Assembly (NCBI GenBank): GCA_002083515.1
Contig: LWDN01000051.1
Coordinates: 27,417 to 91,416 of the forward strand
Direction of reading: 5' to 3'
Length of the DNA stretch: 64,000 nt
Source: Proteobacteria bacterium HN_bin10
Lineage (GTDB): Bacteria; Pseudomonadota; Alphaproteobacteria; Caulobacterales; Aquidulcibacteraceae
A model generated the notes under the pieces. The model was not told the origin of the DNA and searched no databases. It was given only the letters and a program-made list of their open reading frames with translations. Positions 52,726 through 60,318 of the stretch are shown here, piece by piece. The stretch's first letter is position 1. The number at the start of each line of letters is the position of its first letter. The position numbers and the translations under genes are program-made.

Positions 52726-53769
52726 CTAGCCCGCTGTCTGCGGGGCCCCGCGCGCTTCGCTGCCGCCTTCGCGGCCGCGCTTCACTCCCCAAAGCAGGAT
52801 CGCGGGCGCAGCCACATAGAGCGACGAATACGTGCCGACGATAATGCCGAAGATCATCGCAATCGCGAAGCCCGAAAGCGCCTCGCCGCCCAAATAAAGA
52901 AGCCCGATCAGCGCGAACAAGGCCGTGCAACCCGTAATGATCGTGCGGGAAAGCGTTTCGTTCAGCGACAAATCCACCAATTGGCCAAGGGGCATTTTTT
53001 TGTACTTGCGTAGGTTTTCGCGAAGGCGATCGAACACCACGACCGTATCGTTCATGGAATAACCGATAATCGTAAGCAGCGCGGCGATGATGGTGAGCGT
53101 GAACTCAAGCCTGAAGAACGAGAACAGCCCCAGCGTCAGGATCACGTCATGGAAGAGCGCCATGACGCCGCCCAGCCCGAAATACCATTCGAAGCGGAAC
53201 CAGATGTAGACGAGCATCAAAAGGATCGCGAGCCCGAGCGCAATCAGGCCGCCGGAGAACAATTCCTCCGACACCTTGGCGCTGACCGAGTCGACGTTGG
53301 CGATGCGCGCGCCTGCGGTCACGGAGGGCAGGCCTTCGCGAATTTCTTCAACCGTGTCGGCCTGATCGGGGGCGGTCTCGAAGTTGAGGATGGCGCAATA
53401 AGGCGGCGCATTCACCGGCCGGCAGGTCGTGCCCTGCACTTCGACATCGCCCTCTTGCGACCGCTGACCGAGCGCACGCAGCGCTTCTTGATCGATGGGA
53501 GTCGGCGCCTCGATCAGAATCGAGACGCCGCCCCGGAAATCAATGCCGAGATTGAAACCGCGCTCCATGATTGCGCCCAGGCGCGCGAGGGGGCTGCCCT
53601 CCGCTTGCTGATAGATCGCCACCGGATTCTCCCGGAACCCGCCGGTGAACATCGACGCCAGCGACGCCAGCACCAATCCGATCGACATGAACGCCGCGAA
53701 GCCCGCGAAACGGACATAGGTGAAGTTCGTTTTCTTGGGCAGAAGCCGGATCAGAGGCCACCAACTCAT
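52726..53769 (-). CDS. secF: Protein translocase subunit SecF
   Basis: A 347-residue membrane protein that, with SecD, uses the proton gradient to pull secretory proteins through SecYEG. The first helix (about residues 22-42) is followed by the periplasmic P1 domain with GIDFRGGVSILIE. The five C-terminal helices include LTIIGYSMNDTVVVFDRLREN. ATG 53769 is preferred over a TTG two codons earlier. It follows secD by 12 nt in the yajC-secD-secF operon. Confidence 0.97.
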   Translation of the reverse strand: MSWWPLIRLLPKKTNFTYVRFAGFAAFMSIGLVLASLASMFTGGFRENPVAIYQQAEGSPLARLGAIMERGFNLGIDFRGGVSILIEAPTPIDQEALRALGQRSQEGDVEVQGTTCRPVNAPPYCAILNFETAPDQADTVEEIREGLPSVTAGARIANVDSVSAKVSEELFSGGLIALGLAILLMLVYIWFRFEWYFGLGGVMALFHDVILTLGLFSFFRLEFTLTIIAALLTIIGYSMNDTVVVFDRLRENLRKYKKMPLGQLVDLSLNETLSRTIITGCTALFALIGLLYLGGEALSGFAIAMIFGIIVGTYSSLYVAAPAILLWGVKRGREGGSEARGAPQTAG

Positions 53770-53781
53770 ATGCAACGTCCC

Positions 53782-55377
53782 CTAAATCGGCAGCGTCTTG
53801 GGCCGCGCGGCGCGGAACCACCAAGCAATGAGAATTTGAGTCACCAAAACCGCGGCGAACACCGATGTCACGACGCCGATCGACAATGTCCAGGCAAAGC
53901 CACGCACCGGACCGGCCCCGAACTGGAACAGGATTGCCGCCGCGAGGATGGTGGTCAGGTTCGCATCGATAATGGTGATCATGGCGCGGTTGAAGCCAGC
54001 GTCTATCGCGAGCGCCGGTCCCCTGCCCGCCGCCGCCTCCTCGCGCATGCGCTCATAGATCAGCACGTTGGCGTCAACTGCCATCGCGACCGTGAGGATC
54101 AGGCCCGCGATGCCCGGCAGCGTCAGCGCAGCGCCGATCGTCGACATGGCGGCCATGATCAGAATGAAATTCACCACCAAGGCGAGACACGCAAAGATGC
54201 CGAAGAGTCCATAGGCCAGCAGCATGAATAGGAACGTGACCACCCCCGCCACCGCCGACGCCCGCGCGCCGGACTCGATGGCGTCGCGCCCGAGACTTGC
54301 ATCGACGGTGCGCTCATCGATCACCGAGAGCGGCGCCGGCAGCGCGCCGGCGCGCAGCATGACCGCGAGATTGTTGGCGCTTTCGGCGGTGAAATTGCCC
54401 GATATCTGTCCAGTGCCGCCGCAGATCGGTTCATTGATGCGCGGCGCCGTCAGCACCTGATTGTCGAGCAAAATGGCAAAGCGTTCGCCCGTGTATTGCC
54501 GGGTGATGCGGCAGAAGAGCCGGGTGCCTTCGCTGTCGAGCGCAAAGCTCAGCACGAACTCGCCAGTCTGCGGGTCGGTCGAGGGGTTGGCGCGAACGAG
54601 ACGCTCGCCGGTGAAACGCGGACGGCGCTCCACCACTTCAGACGATCCGCCGCTGTCGGGATAGGGCTGCACCACCATGGCGCCGATCGGCGTCCGCCCG
54701 GCGGCGGCATCTTCCGGCGGCACGTTGCGCACCATGTGGAAGGTCATCAGCGCCGTCTGGCCGATGCGCGCCTTCAGCATTTCCGGGTCGCTGACGCCGG
54801 GCGCCTGCACGATGATGCGATCGTCGCCCTGCCGGACAATCGTGACTTCGCTGGTGCCGGTCGGGTCGATGCGGCGCCGGATCACCTCGATCGATTGCTG
54901 CGCCGCCTGGCGGCTCAATTCGCGCAAGTGCGCCGGCGTGATGCGCGCTTCGATCAGGCCGTCCGCACTCTCCGTGAACTCGATGATGTCGTTGCCAGTC
55001 GTGGTCGACTGCCCGAGCGGGCGCAGCACACGCCGCGCCGCTTCCATTTGCGTCGGATCGATCAGGCGAATGCGCGCTGCATCGCCGACCACGCCGCGTC
55101 CGGTGTAACGAATTTGCGGGTCCGCCTCGCGCAGCGCCGAGGCCATCTGGTCGGCGATGTTATCGAGCTGCTGATGCTGCATCGTGGCGGTGTCGATCTC
55201 GAGCAGCAGTTGCGAACCGCCGCGTAGATCGAGCCCGAGATTGATCGCCTGCTTCGGCAGGAAGTTCGGGATCTGATCCCGCATCTGCTCCGGCACGAAA
55301 TTGGGAAACGCGAACGCAATCCCCATCGCGGTCACGACCGCAACCAGGATCACCCGCCACCGCGCGAGCTGAAGCAT
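53782..55377 (-). CDS. secD: Protein translocase subunit SecD
   Basis: A 531-residue partner of SecF. It has an N-terminal helix (about residues 7-24), LGLDLRGGSQLLLEID, a long periplasmic P1 head/base region (about 40-350), and six C-terminal helices with GIAGLILTVAMAVDANVLIYERMREE, split here as GIAGLILTVAMAVDAN and VLIYERMREE. The conserved Asp of the TM4 motif is present. The length and domain order are standard. It is co-transcribed with yajC (5-nt gap) and secF. Confidence 0.97.
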   Translation of the reverse strand: MLQLARWRVILVAVVTAMGIAFAFPNFVPEQMRDQIPNFLPKQAINLGLDLRGGSQLLLEIDTATMQHQQLDNIADQMASALREADPQIRYTGRGVVGDAARIRLIDPTQMEAARRVLRPLGQSTTTGNDIIEFTESADGLIEARITPAHLRELSRQAAQQSIEVIRRRIDPTGTSEVTIVRQGDDRIIVQAPGVSDPEMLKARIGQTALMTFHMVRNVPPEDAAAGRTPIGAMVVQPYPDSGGSSEVVERRPRFTGERLVRANPSTDPQTGEFVLSFALDSEGTRLFCRITRQYTGERFAILLDNQVLTAPRINEPICGGTGQISGNFTAESANNLAVMLRAGALPAPLSVIDERTVDASLGRDAIESGARASAVAGVVTFLFMLLAYGLFGIFACLALVVNFILIMAAMSTIGAALTLPGIAGLILTVAMAVDANVLIYERMREEAAAGRGPALAIDAGFNRAMITIIDANLTTILAAAILFQFGAGPVRGFAWTLSIGVVTSVFAAVLVTQILIAWWFRAARPKTLPI

Positions 55378-55382
55378 GTGGA

Positions 55383-55730
55383 CTATTCCGCCTTGGAATC
55401 GTTAGCCGGCGCCGGCTCAGTCTTGGACCGCACTTCGGCGATGGTGTGACGCAGCACCCGCACGACGACGTTCGGCGCAAGCTCGACGCGGACTTCATCG
55501 TCCTGCACCGATGTCACCTTGCCGACGAGCCCACCGGCGGTGACCACGTGGTCGTTCTTCTTCAAGGCCGCGATCATCTCCATGTGCCGCTTGCGCGCCT
55601 GCTGCTGCGGCCGGATCAGCAAGAAATAGAACACGACGAAAATCAGAATGAGCGGCGCGATCTGCATAATCAGACCGGCGGTCGGATCGCCAGCCGCTCC
55701 GGTTTGCGCGTATGCGGAAGAAATGAACAT
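55383..55730 (-). CDS. yajC: Sec translocon accessory protein YajC
   Basis: A 115-residue single-span membrane protein. It has a short Ala/Gly-rich N-terminus, a helix (about residues 22-42, LIMQIAPLILIFVVFYFLLI), then the family block RPQQQARKRHMEMIAALKK and the SH3-like DHVVTAGGLVGKV. It associates with SecDF and AcrB-type pumps in E. coli. It is the first gene of yajC-secD-secF. Confidence 0.96.
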   Translation of the reverse strand: MFISSAYAQTGAAGDPTAGLIMQIAPLILIFVVFYFLLIRPQQQARKRHMEMIAALKKNDHVVTAGGLVGKVTSVQDDEVRVELAPNVVVRVLRHTIAEVRSKTEPAPANDSKAE

Positions 55731-55863
55731 TGAGCCTCTTATGAGACGGCCAAGCCGTTCGCTGATGGGAGGAGCTTCGGCCCCGAAAGAAGGCCGGGAC
55801 TATATCGGCCAGCGGCGCCTTTTCAATCGGATGACGCTGCCGTTTTGCGCCGTTTCGCCGCAG

Positions 55864-56835
55864 CTAGGGGTCGCGTGTCGTCATCAGCGGCGCAGGGTCG
55901 AGCGCCTCGCTGCCCCGGCGCACCTGAAACAGGAGCCGCGCCTGGCCATTGGGACGCGCGCCAAGCTCGGCCACCGCCTCCCCGGCGCGTACGCGCTGGC
56001 CCTCGCGCACCAGCGCGCGGCGATTGTAGGCGTAGGCGGTCACGTAATTGTCGGCGTGGCGGATGAGCACGAGGTGGTCCAGTCCCTCGATGTCGGCGCC
56101 GGCGTAGACGACATCGCCATCGGCAGCGGCGCTGATCGCCGCGCCTTCGCGGCCGGCGATCTCGATGCCATCGATCCGCATGCCACCGGGCTGAGCGCCA
56201 TAGCGCGCGACAATCTCGCCCCGCAGCGGCCAGGCGAAGCGACCCGACGGGTTTGGCGCGGCGGCGCTCGGCCGCGGTGTGTTCGGAGCCGCTTCCTCGT
56301 ATTGACGCGCAATTGCCGGCAACACCAACCGATCGCCGCGTCTTACTTCATAGGGCGGCTGCATGCGGTTGAGCAGCGCCAGCGACCGCGCGTCGATATC
56401 GTAGCGCCTCGCCACGTCCTCCAAACTCTCGCCGCGCGCCACGACATGAAAGCGCGGCGGCGGCAGCGCAATCACGCGCCCCGGCGGAAGCGCGTAAGGC
56501 GGCTCAAGCTGGTTCTGATCGATCAGCGCACGGATCGGAATCTGATAACGCGTGGCGATGTCGTAGAGCGTCTCATCCGCCGCCACAGTGTGCGCGCGCG
56601 GCGGATTGGCCGGATCGAAACCCTGCCGCGGTTGCAGCGCATAGGCCGAAAGCGGCGTGCCCTCGCCATCGGCCCAATCCGGGGCGGGCGGCGCCTCGCT
56701 TTGCGGCGCTCCACGCTGTTCCGACGGCTGAGAACGCGGAGCGGGAGTTCCCGCACCGCCATAGGAAATCGGCGCACCGCCGCCGGCGGCGCAGGCGCTT
56801 ACAATCAGCGCAAGGAATGGTCCGGCGCGCGGCAC
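55864..56835 (-). CDS. nlpD: NlpD-like lipoprotein with degenerate LytM domain
   Basis: A 323-residue outer-membrane lipoprotein (lipobox IVSAC, C15) predicted to activate a septal amidase. Two LysM domains (about residues 77-125 and 128-172, e.g. HTVAADETLYDIATRY and VVARGESLEDVARRYDI) bind peptidoglycan. The C-terminal M23/LytM domain lacks the zinc ligands: the HxGxD position reads DGIEIA and the HLH position reads RLLFQV. This is typical of non-enzymatic NlpD/EnvC/DipM factors. The GTG start is chosen because it yields a proper lipoprotein signal. The longer frame overlaps pcm. The surE-pcm-nlpD order matches E. coli. Confidence 0.88.
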   Translation of the reverse strand: MPRAGPFLALIVSACAAGGGAPISYGGAGTPAPRSQPSEQRGAPQSEAPPAPDWADGEGTPLSAYALQPRQGFDPANPPRAHTVAADETLYDIATRYQIPIRALIDQNQLEPPYALPPGRVIALPPPRFHVVARGESLEDVARRYDIDARSLALLNRMQPPYEVRRGDRLVLPAIARQYEEAAPNTPRPSAAAPNPSGRFAWPLRGEIVARYGAQPGGMRIDGIEIAGREGAAISAAADGDVVYAGADIEGLDHLVLIRHADNYVTAYAYNRRALVREGQRVRAGEAVAELGARPNGQARLLFQVRRGSEALDPAPLMTTRDP

Positions 56836-56866
56836 GCCGAAGCTTCCGCCAGAATCGCATCCGCAC

Positions 56867-57505
56867 TCAAGCCGCAGACGGCGCCTCGCCCAATCCGCGC
56901 TCCAGCGGCTGCAAACGGATCGGCCCCAAATCCTCGCGCACGCCATTGCGAAAGCGGATCAAGCGTTGATTCTGCGCATCGCCCAAAGGCGCAACGATGA
57001 CGCCGCCTGGCTTCAGTTGCTCAAGCAGCGGCGCCGGAAAATCCTCCAACGCCGCATTGACGATGATCCGATCGTAGGGCGCTTCATCGGGCCAACCGCC
57101 GAAGCCATCGGCGGTGTGCGCAAAGGTTCGCATCAGCCGCGCGGTGCCGAACTTGCCGCGCGCCGCGACGGTCAGATCGCCCCAGCGCTCGAGAGTGATC
57201 ACCTTGTTGACGATGGTGGAGATCGCCGCCGCCTGAAAACCGGAACCGGCGCCAACCTCAAGCACCGTCTCGCCCGCCTCCGGCGCAAGCGCTGCGATCA
57301 TGCGCCCTACGATCGAAGGCTTGGTCATGGTCTGCGCATGGGCAAGCGGCAATCCGACATCGTCCAGCGCCAAACCCTCGAGATGATCGGGCGCGTAGTG
57401 CGTGCGCGGCGTCCGCTCCAGCGCCGAAAGCGCGCGCGCATCGGTCACGCCAGCCTGGCGCATGTCGAGCACGAACCGCATGAGGCGCGAGGGATCGATG
57501 GTCAT
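56867..57505 (-). CDS. pcm: Protein-L-isoaspartate O-methyltransferase
   Basis: A 212-residue SAM-dependent enzyme that repairs isoaspartyl residues in aged proteins. The SAM-binding motif I is EVGAGSGFQAAAIS. The substrate-side block LPLAHAQTMTKPSIVGRM replaces the more usual GxGQTISQP. Post-I and motif II (YDRIIVNAAL, LKPGGVIVAPLG) are present. It lies 7 nt downstream of surE. It has standard length for the alphaproteobacterial type. Confidence 0.94.
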   Translation of the reverse strand: MTIDPSRLMRFVLDMRQAGVTDARALSALERTPRTHYAPDHLEGLALDDVGLPLAHAQTMTKPSIVGRMIAALAPEAGETVLEVGAGSGFQAAAISTIVNKVITLERWGDLTVAARGKFGTARLMRTFAHTADGFGGWPDEAPYDRIIVNAALEDFPAPLLEQLKPGGVIVAPLGDAQNQRLIRFRNGVREDLGPIRLQPLERGLGEAPSAA

Positions 57506-57512
57506 CGCGTCG

Positions 57513-58301
57513 CTAGTCGCCCAGTTTCGGCACGGCGCCGCCCAACACGCCCTTCAGCCGATGCACGGTGTCCATATGGGTGAGATCGACATGCAACGGC
57601 GTCACCGAAATGCGCCCGTCATAGATCGCCCGCAGGTCGGCGCCTTCCGGTGGGTTGGAGAGTTTGCCGCGGAAACCCAGCCAATAATACGTGCCGCCAC
57701 GCGGATCGGTGCGCTTGTCGGCATAGACAATGTGGTGATCGCGTCGGCCTTGCTTGGTGACCTCCACCTCCTTCACCTCGTCCGGCGGCACATCGGGGAA
57801 GTTGATGTTGATCAGCACATCCTTCGGCCAGCCGTGCTTCAAGAGCTGGCCGACCACGCCAGGCCCGTACGTTTCAGCGGTTTCCCAGGGAATCTTGGCT
57901 TCTTCGCCGCGAAAGCCGCGCGCCTGCGACAGCGCGATCGCCGGAATACCCAATTGCATGCCCTGCATGGCGCCGGCGATGGTGCCGGAGAACGTCACGT
58001 CTTCGGCGATGTTCTGGCCGCGATTGACGCCGGAGAGCACAAGATCGGGCGCCTTGCCCTCCATCAAATGCTCGACGCCCAAGAGCACGCAATCGGTTGG
58101 CGTACCCGACACAGCAAACCGCTTGGGCCCCGCCGGGCGCACGCGGATCGGATCGGTCAAGGTCAGCGCGCGCGAGGCGCCCGATTGTTCGCTCTCCGGC
58201 GCGATCACCCAAACGTCATCGCTGAACGCGCGCGCGATTTTCTCCAGGATCGCCAGGCCCGTGGCGTGAATGCCGTCATCATTGGTGCAGAGAATGCGCA
58301 T
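57513..58301 (-). CDS. surE: 5'/3'-nucleotidase SurE
   Basis: A 262-residue phosphatase acting on nucleoside monophosphates and short polyphosphates, linked to stress survival. The N-terminal metal site is MRILCTNDDG (D8, D9), followed by the SEQSGAS phosphate loop. VSGTPTDCVLLG, LSGVNRGQNIAEDVTFSGTI (split SGVNRGQN / VTFSGTI) and the FPDVP block complete the fold. ATG 58301 opens directly on the conserved strand, and earlier in-frame codons are ignored. It is the first gene of the surE-pcm-nlpD unit. Confidence 0.96.
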   Translation of the reverse strand: MRILCTNDDGIHATGLAILEKIARAFSDDVWVIAPESEQSGASRALTLTDPIRVRPAGPKRFAVSGTPTDCVLLGVEHLMEGKAPDLVLSGVNRGQNIAEDVTFSGTIAGAMQGMQLGIPAIALSQARGFRGEEAKIPWETAETYGPGVVGQLLKHGWPKDVLININFPDVPPDEVKEVEVTKQGRRDHHIVYADKRTDPRGGTYYWLGFRGKLSNPPEGADLRAIYDGRISVTPLHVDLTHMDTVHRLKGVLGGAVPKLGD

Positions 58302-58344
58302 GGCCGTCCGCTTAGCGCGAACGGCCATGGCTGTCACGAAACCC

Positions 58345-58752
58345 CTACTTCCAAGCGCCCAGAATTGCGCCCGCCGCGCCCCAGCACACCAAGAAATGCG
58401 CGAGGTTTACAGGCAGGTATGACGCTGTGTGAGCGCCATAGACATAGCCGTAGAGGCTGGTCGAAAACCCAAACAGGACAGCCATCAAGAGTGCGGTTGT
58501 GACGCCGCCCATCAGACCCGGTGCGTTACGCCACTTGATTGTGTGCGAAAGTCCGATCGCCGTCAGCAGCGGCATGATGATGCCAAACGGCATGCGCGAC
58601 ATGCCGACCGCAGCCGCCTGCTCAGCTGAAAAGCCGGTGAAGCCCTGATACTGCTCCGCCGTCATCAGCACCGCGAAAATGACGTACTCGATGGCATAGA
58701 TCGCGATCGCCGCAACCAGAATGGCGAGCGCGTTGTGGCCCATGACTCGCAT
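58345..58752 (-). CDS. DUF1761 membrane protein
   Basis: A 135-residue protein with four predicted helices of the DUF1761 family (NALAILVAAIAIYAIEYVIF start, a polar GFTGFSAEQ loop, and a C-terminal NLAHFLVCWGAAGAILGAW helix). The function is unknown. The start follows GAGGGAG. It is probably monocistronic, 43 nt upstream of surE. Confidence 0.85.
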   Translation of the reverse strand: MRVMGHNALAILVAAIAIYAIEYVIFAVLMTAEQYQGFTGFSAEQAAAVGMSRMPFGIIMPLLTAIGLSHTIKWRNAPGLMGGVTTALLMAVLFGFSTSLYGYVYGAHTASYLPVNLAHFLVCWGAAGAILGAWK

Positions 58753-58855
58753 TGTTTTCTCCCTCGCTCAGCGGTCTAGCGCCGCCGGTTTGGGAGCAGT
58801 CTAGTCGGAGTCCGTGGGAGCGACGAATTCGTTTTCGACCAAGCGCGGCCCGAAA

Positions 58856-59221
58856 TCACCGGCAATCGATGGCCCAAATATCGTAAGTGGGATGATCGAT
58901 GGCGTTCAGGCTGGGGCTCGATGAAAACAGCCAGCCGTGGAAGATTTCCCGCCGCTCGCTTTCCTCGCCCTCGCGCGCGGGCGGGTGATCGAAGACGTTG
59001 ACGTAAATCCGCACCAGCGGCGTTTCCTCTGGCGCGTTCTTGTAACAAGCGCGGGCGATGACTTCGAGCGAACCGATGCGGGCCGGGCGGCCGACCGTCA
59101 GCGTATAGTCGCGGGCGTGTCCAGTGACTTTGTCGAGCCCGCGCACGACTGCGCGCTGCGCGAAAGCGGGACCGACGCTCAAGGTCAAAATCGCCAGGGC
59201 GGCGGCAAGCGTACGCATCAT
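58856..59221 (-). CDS. DUF2155 secreted protein
   Basis: A 121-residue periplasmic protein with a signal peptide (MMRTLAAALAILTLSVGPAFA). The DUF2155 domain contains LDKVTGHARDYTLTVG, ARACYKNAPEETP, and the C-terminal FHGWLFSSSPSLNAIDHPTYDIWAIDC. The two cysteines probably form a disulfide. It overlaps the mlaD stop by 4 nt. The family is alphaproteobacterial and of unknown function, often near NDUFA12 and aat. Confidence 0.93.
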   Translation of the reverse strand: MMRTLAAALAILTLSVGPAFAQRAVVRGLDKVTGHARDYTLTVGRPARIGSLEVIARACYKNAPEETPLVRIYVNVFDHPPAREGEESERREIFHGWLFSSSPSLNAIDHPTYDIWAIDCR

Positions 59222-59700
59222 TGAACCGTGTCCTCCGCGGCGGCGCTCGCCCCGCCTGATCCTTGCGCGAAGCTGGCGAACAAAGTGAGCAGATCGATGG
59301 CGCCTTGCGTGTTTGGGATTTCAGCGCCGGGCGGCAACGGGTCGAGCCCGGCCGGCTCGATCGACACATGGGCGCCCCCAAGCAGACCGTCGCTGGCGAT
59401 CCGCGCCGTGGAATCGTCGGGCACCTGGACGCCGATATCGAGCGCAAGCGTCAGCATGGCGTTGTAGGTGTTGGGGTCGAGTGTGACCGAACGCACCACG
59501 CCGACTTTGACGCCGGAGATGCGCACGTCGGTGCCAACGCCGACGCCATCGACGCGCTGGAAACTCGCACGCAGTTCATAGCCGCCGGCGCCGCTGGTCT
59601 GGCCCGCCTGCGCCACAGCAAACGCGAAGAAACCCACGGCGACCGCGGCGACGGCCGCGCCAAGAATAGTCTCGCCCCAGCGCTCGAAGTTCACCTTCAC
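59218..59700 (-). CDS. mlaD: MlaD/MCE-domain lipid transport protein
   Basis: A 160-residue inner-membrane-anchored MCE protein. One N-terminal helix (about residues 10-30) is followed by an MlaD domain (about 38-120) with YELRASFQRVDGVGVGTDVRISG (split YELRASFQRVDG / VGTDVRISGVKVG). It forms the hexameric periplasmic ring that shuttles phospholipids between membranes. A GTG start preceded by GGAGAAGG overlaps the NDUFA12 stop. No mlaE/mlaF lies nearby in the window, so its ABC partners are elsewhere. Confidence 0.92.
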   Translation of the reverse strand: MKVNFERWGETILGAAVAAVAVGFFAFAVAQAGQTSGAGGYELRASFQRVDGVGVGTDVRISGVKVGVVRSVTLDPNTYNAMLTLALDIGVQVPDDSTARIASDGLLGGAHVSIEPAGLDPLPPGAEIPNTQGAIDLLTLFASFAQGSGGASAAAEDTVQ

Positions 59701-60101
59701 TGCGCCTTCTCCGAATCCGGCGACCAAGCTTCGTAGTCGGCCGTTGACGGCTGCCTAACGCCGCCGCGGGCAAGCGAACCTTTCGGCCGATAGGCGCGCA
59801 CCGTCCCGGTCATGTTCGGCTGATGCGGCTTTTCCCACTTCTGCCGCTTCAGCGGCGCCACCGTCGGCGGCTCGGCGATGGTGTGATGCATCCAACCATG
59901 CCAATCCGGCGAAACGCGGGAAGCCTCGGCTAGGCCATTGTAGATCACGTAGCGGCGCTTGCGGCCCTCGATGCTGGGCCGCTTCTCTTCGTAATAGCGG
60001 TTGCCCTGCTCATCCTCGCCCACGAACACCCCGCGACGGCCGATATCGAACAGCGCACCCAGGGTGGCGCCGTTCCACCAGGTAAAAATCCGTTTGAGCA
60101 T
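59697..60101 (-). CDS. NADH:ubiquinone oxidoreductase subunit NDUFA12
   Basis: A 134-residue accessory subunit of complex I, shared by Alphaproteobacteria and mitochondria (B17.2). The family blocks are FVGEDEQGNRYYEEK, RRYVIYNGLAEASRVSPDWHGWMHH (split RRYVIYNGLAEAS / VSPDWHGWMHH) and PHQPNMTGT. It is the first gene of a tightly overlapping NDUFA12-mlaD-DUF2155 unit. It diverges from the NrdJ-like gene. Confidence 0.95.
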   Translation of the reverse strand: MLKRIFTWWNGATLGALFDIGRRGVFVGEDEQGNRYYEEKRPSIEGRKRRYVIYNGLAEASRVSPDWHGWMHHTIAEPPTVAPLKRQKWEKPHQPNMTGTVRAYRPKGSLARGGVRQPSTADYEAWSPDSEKAQ

Positions 60102-60318
60102 GGGCTTTTGTTTGTCTCCCGGCAGGCTTCTTCAGGCCGCTTTGCACGATTCCCAGAGCCAAGCGGCGCGCACTATGGCGATACCCCAACTCTCCGTCCA
60201 GTGCATCAGCGAAACAATATCCGGTGGTTATCCCAAGCTGCGACCTACTAGATGTTGATTGCGAGCCCGGATCAAAGGTAAGACTCAGGGTGCAAGGCCC
60301 CCAATGGAGCATGAGCCT

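Noticed and set aside
60102..60318. Search for a cobalamin riboswitch or NrdR boxes upstream of the NrdJ-like gene
   Set aside because: No B12-box-like sequence or paired NrdR-like palindromes were recognised. The TTATCCCAA here is too far from the DnaA consensus.
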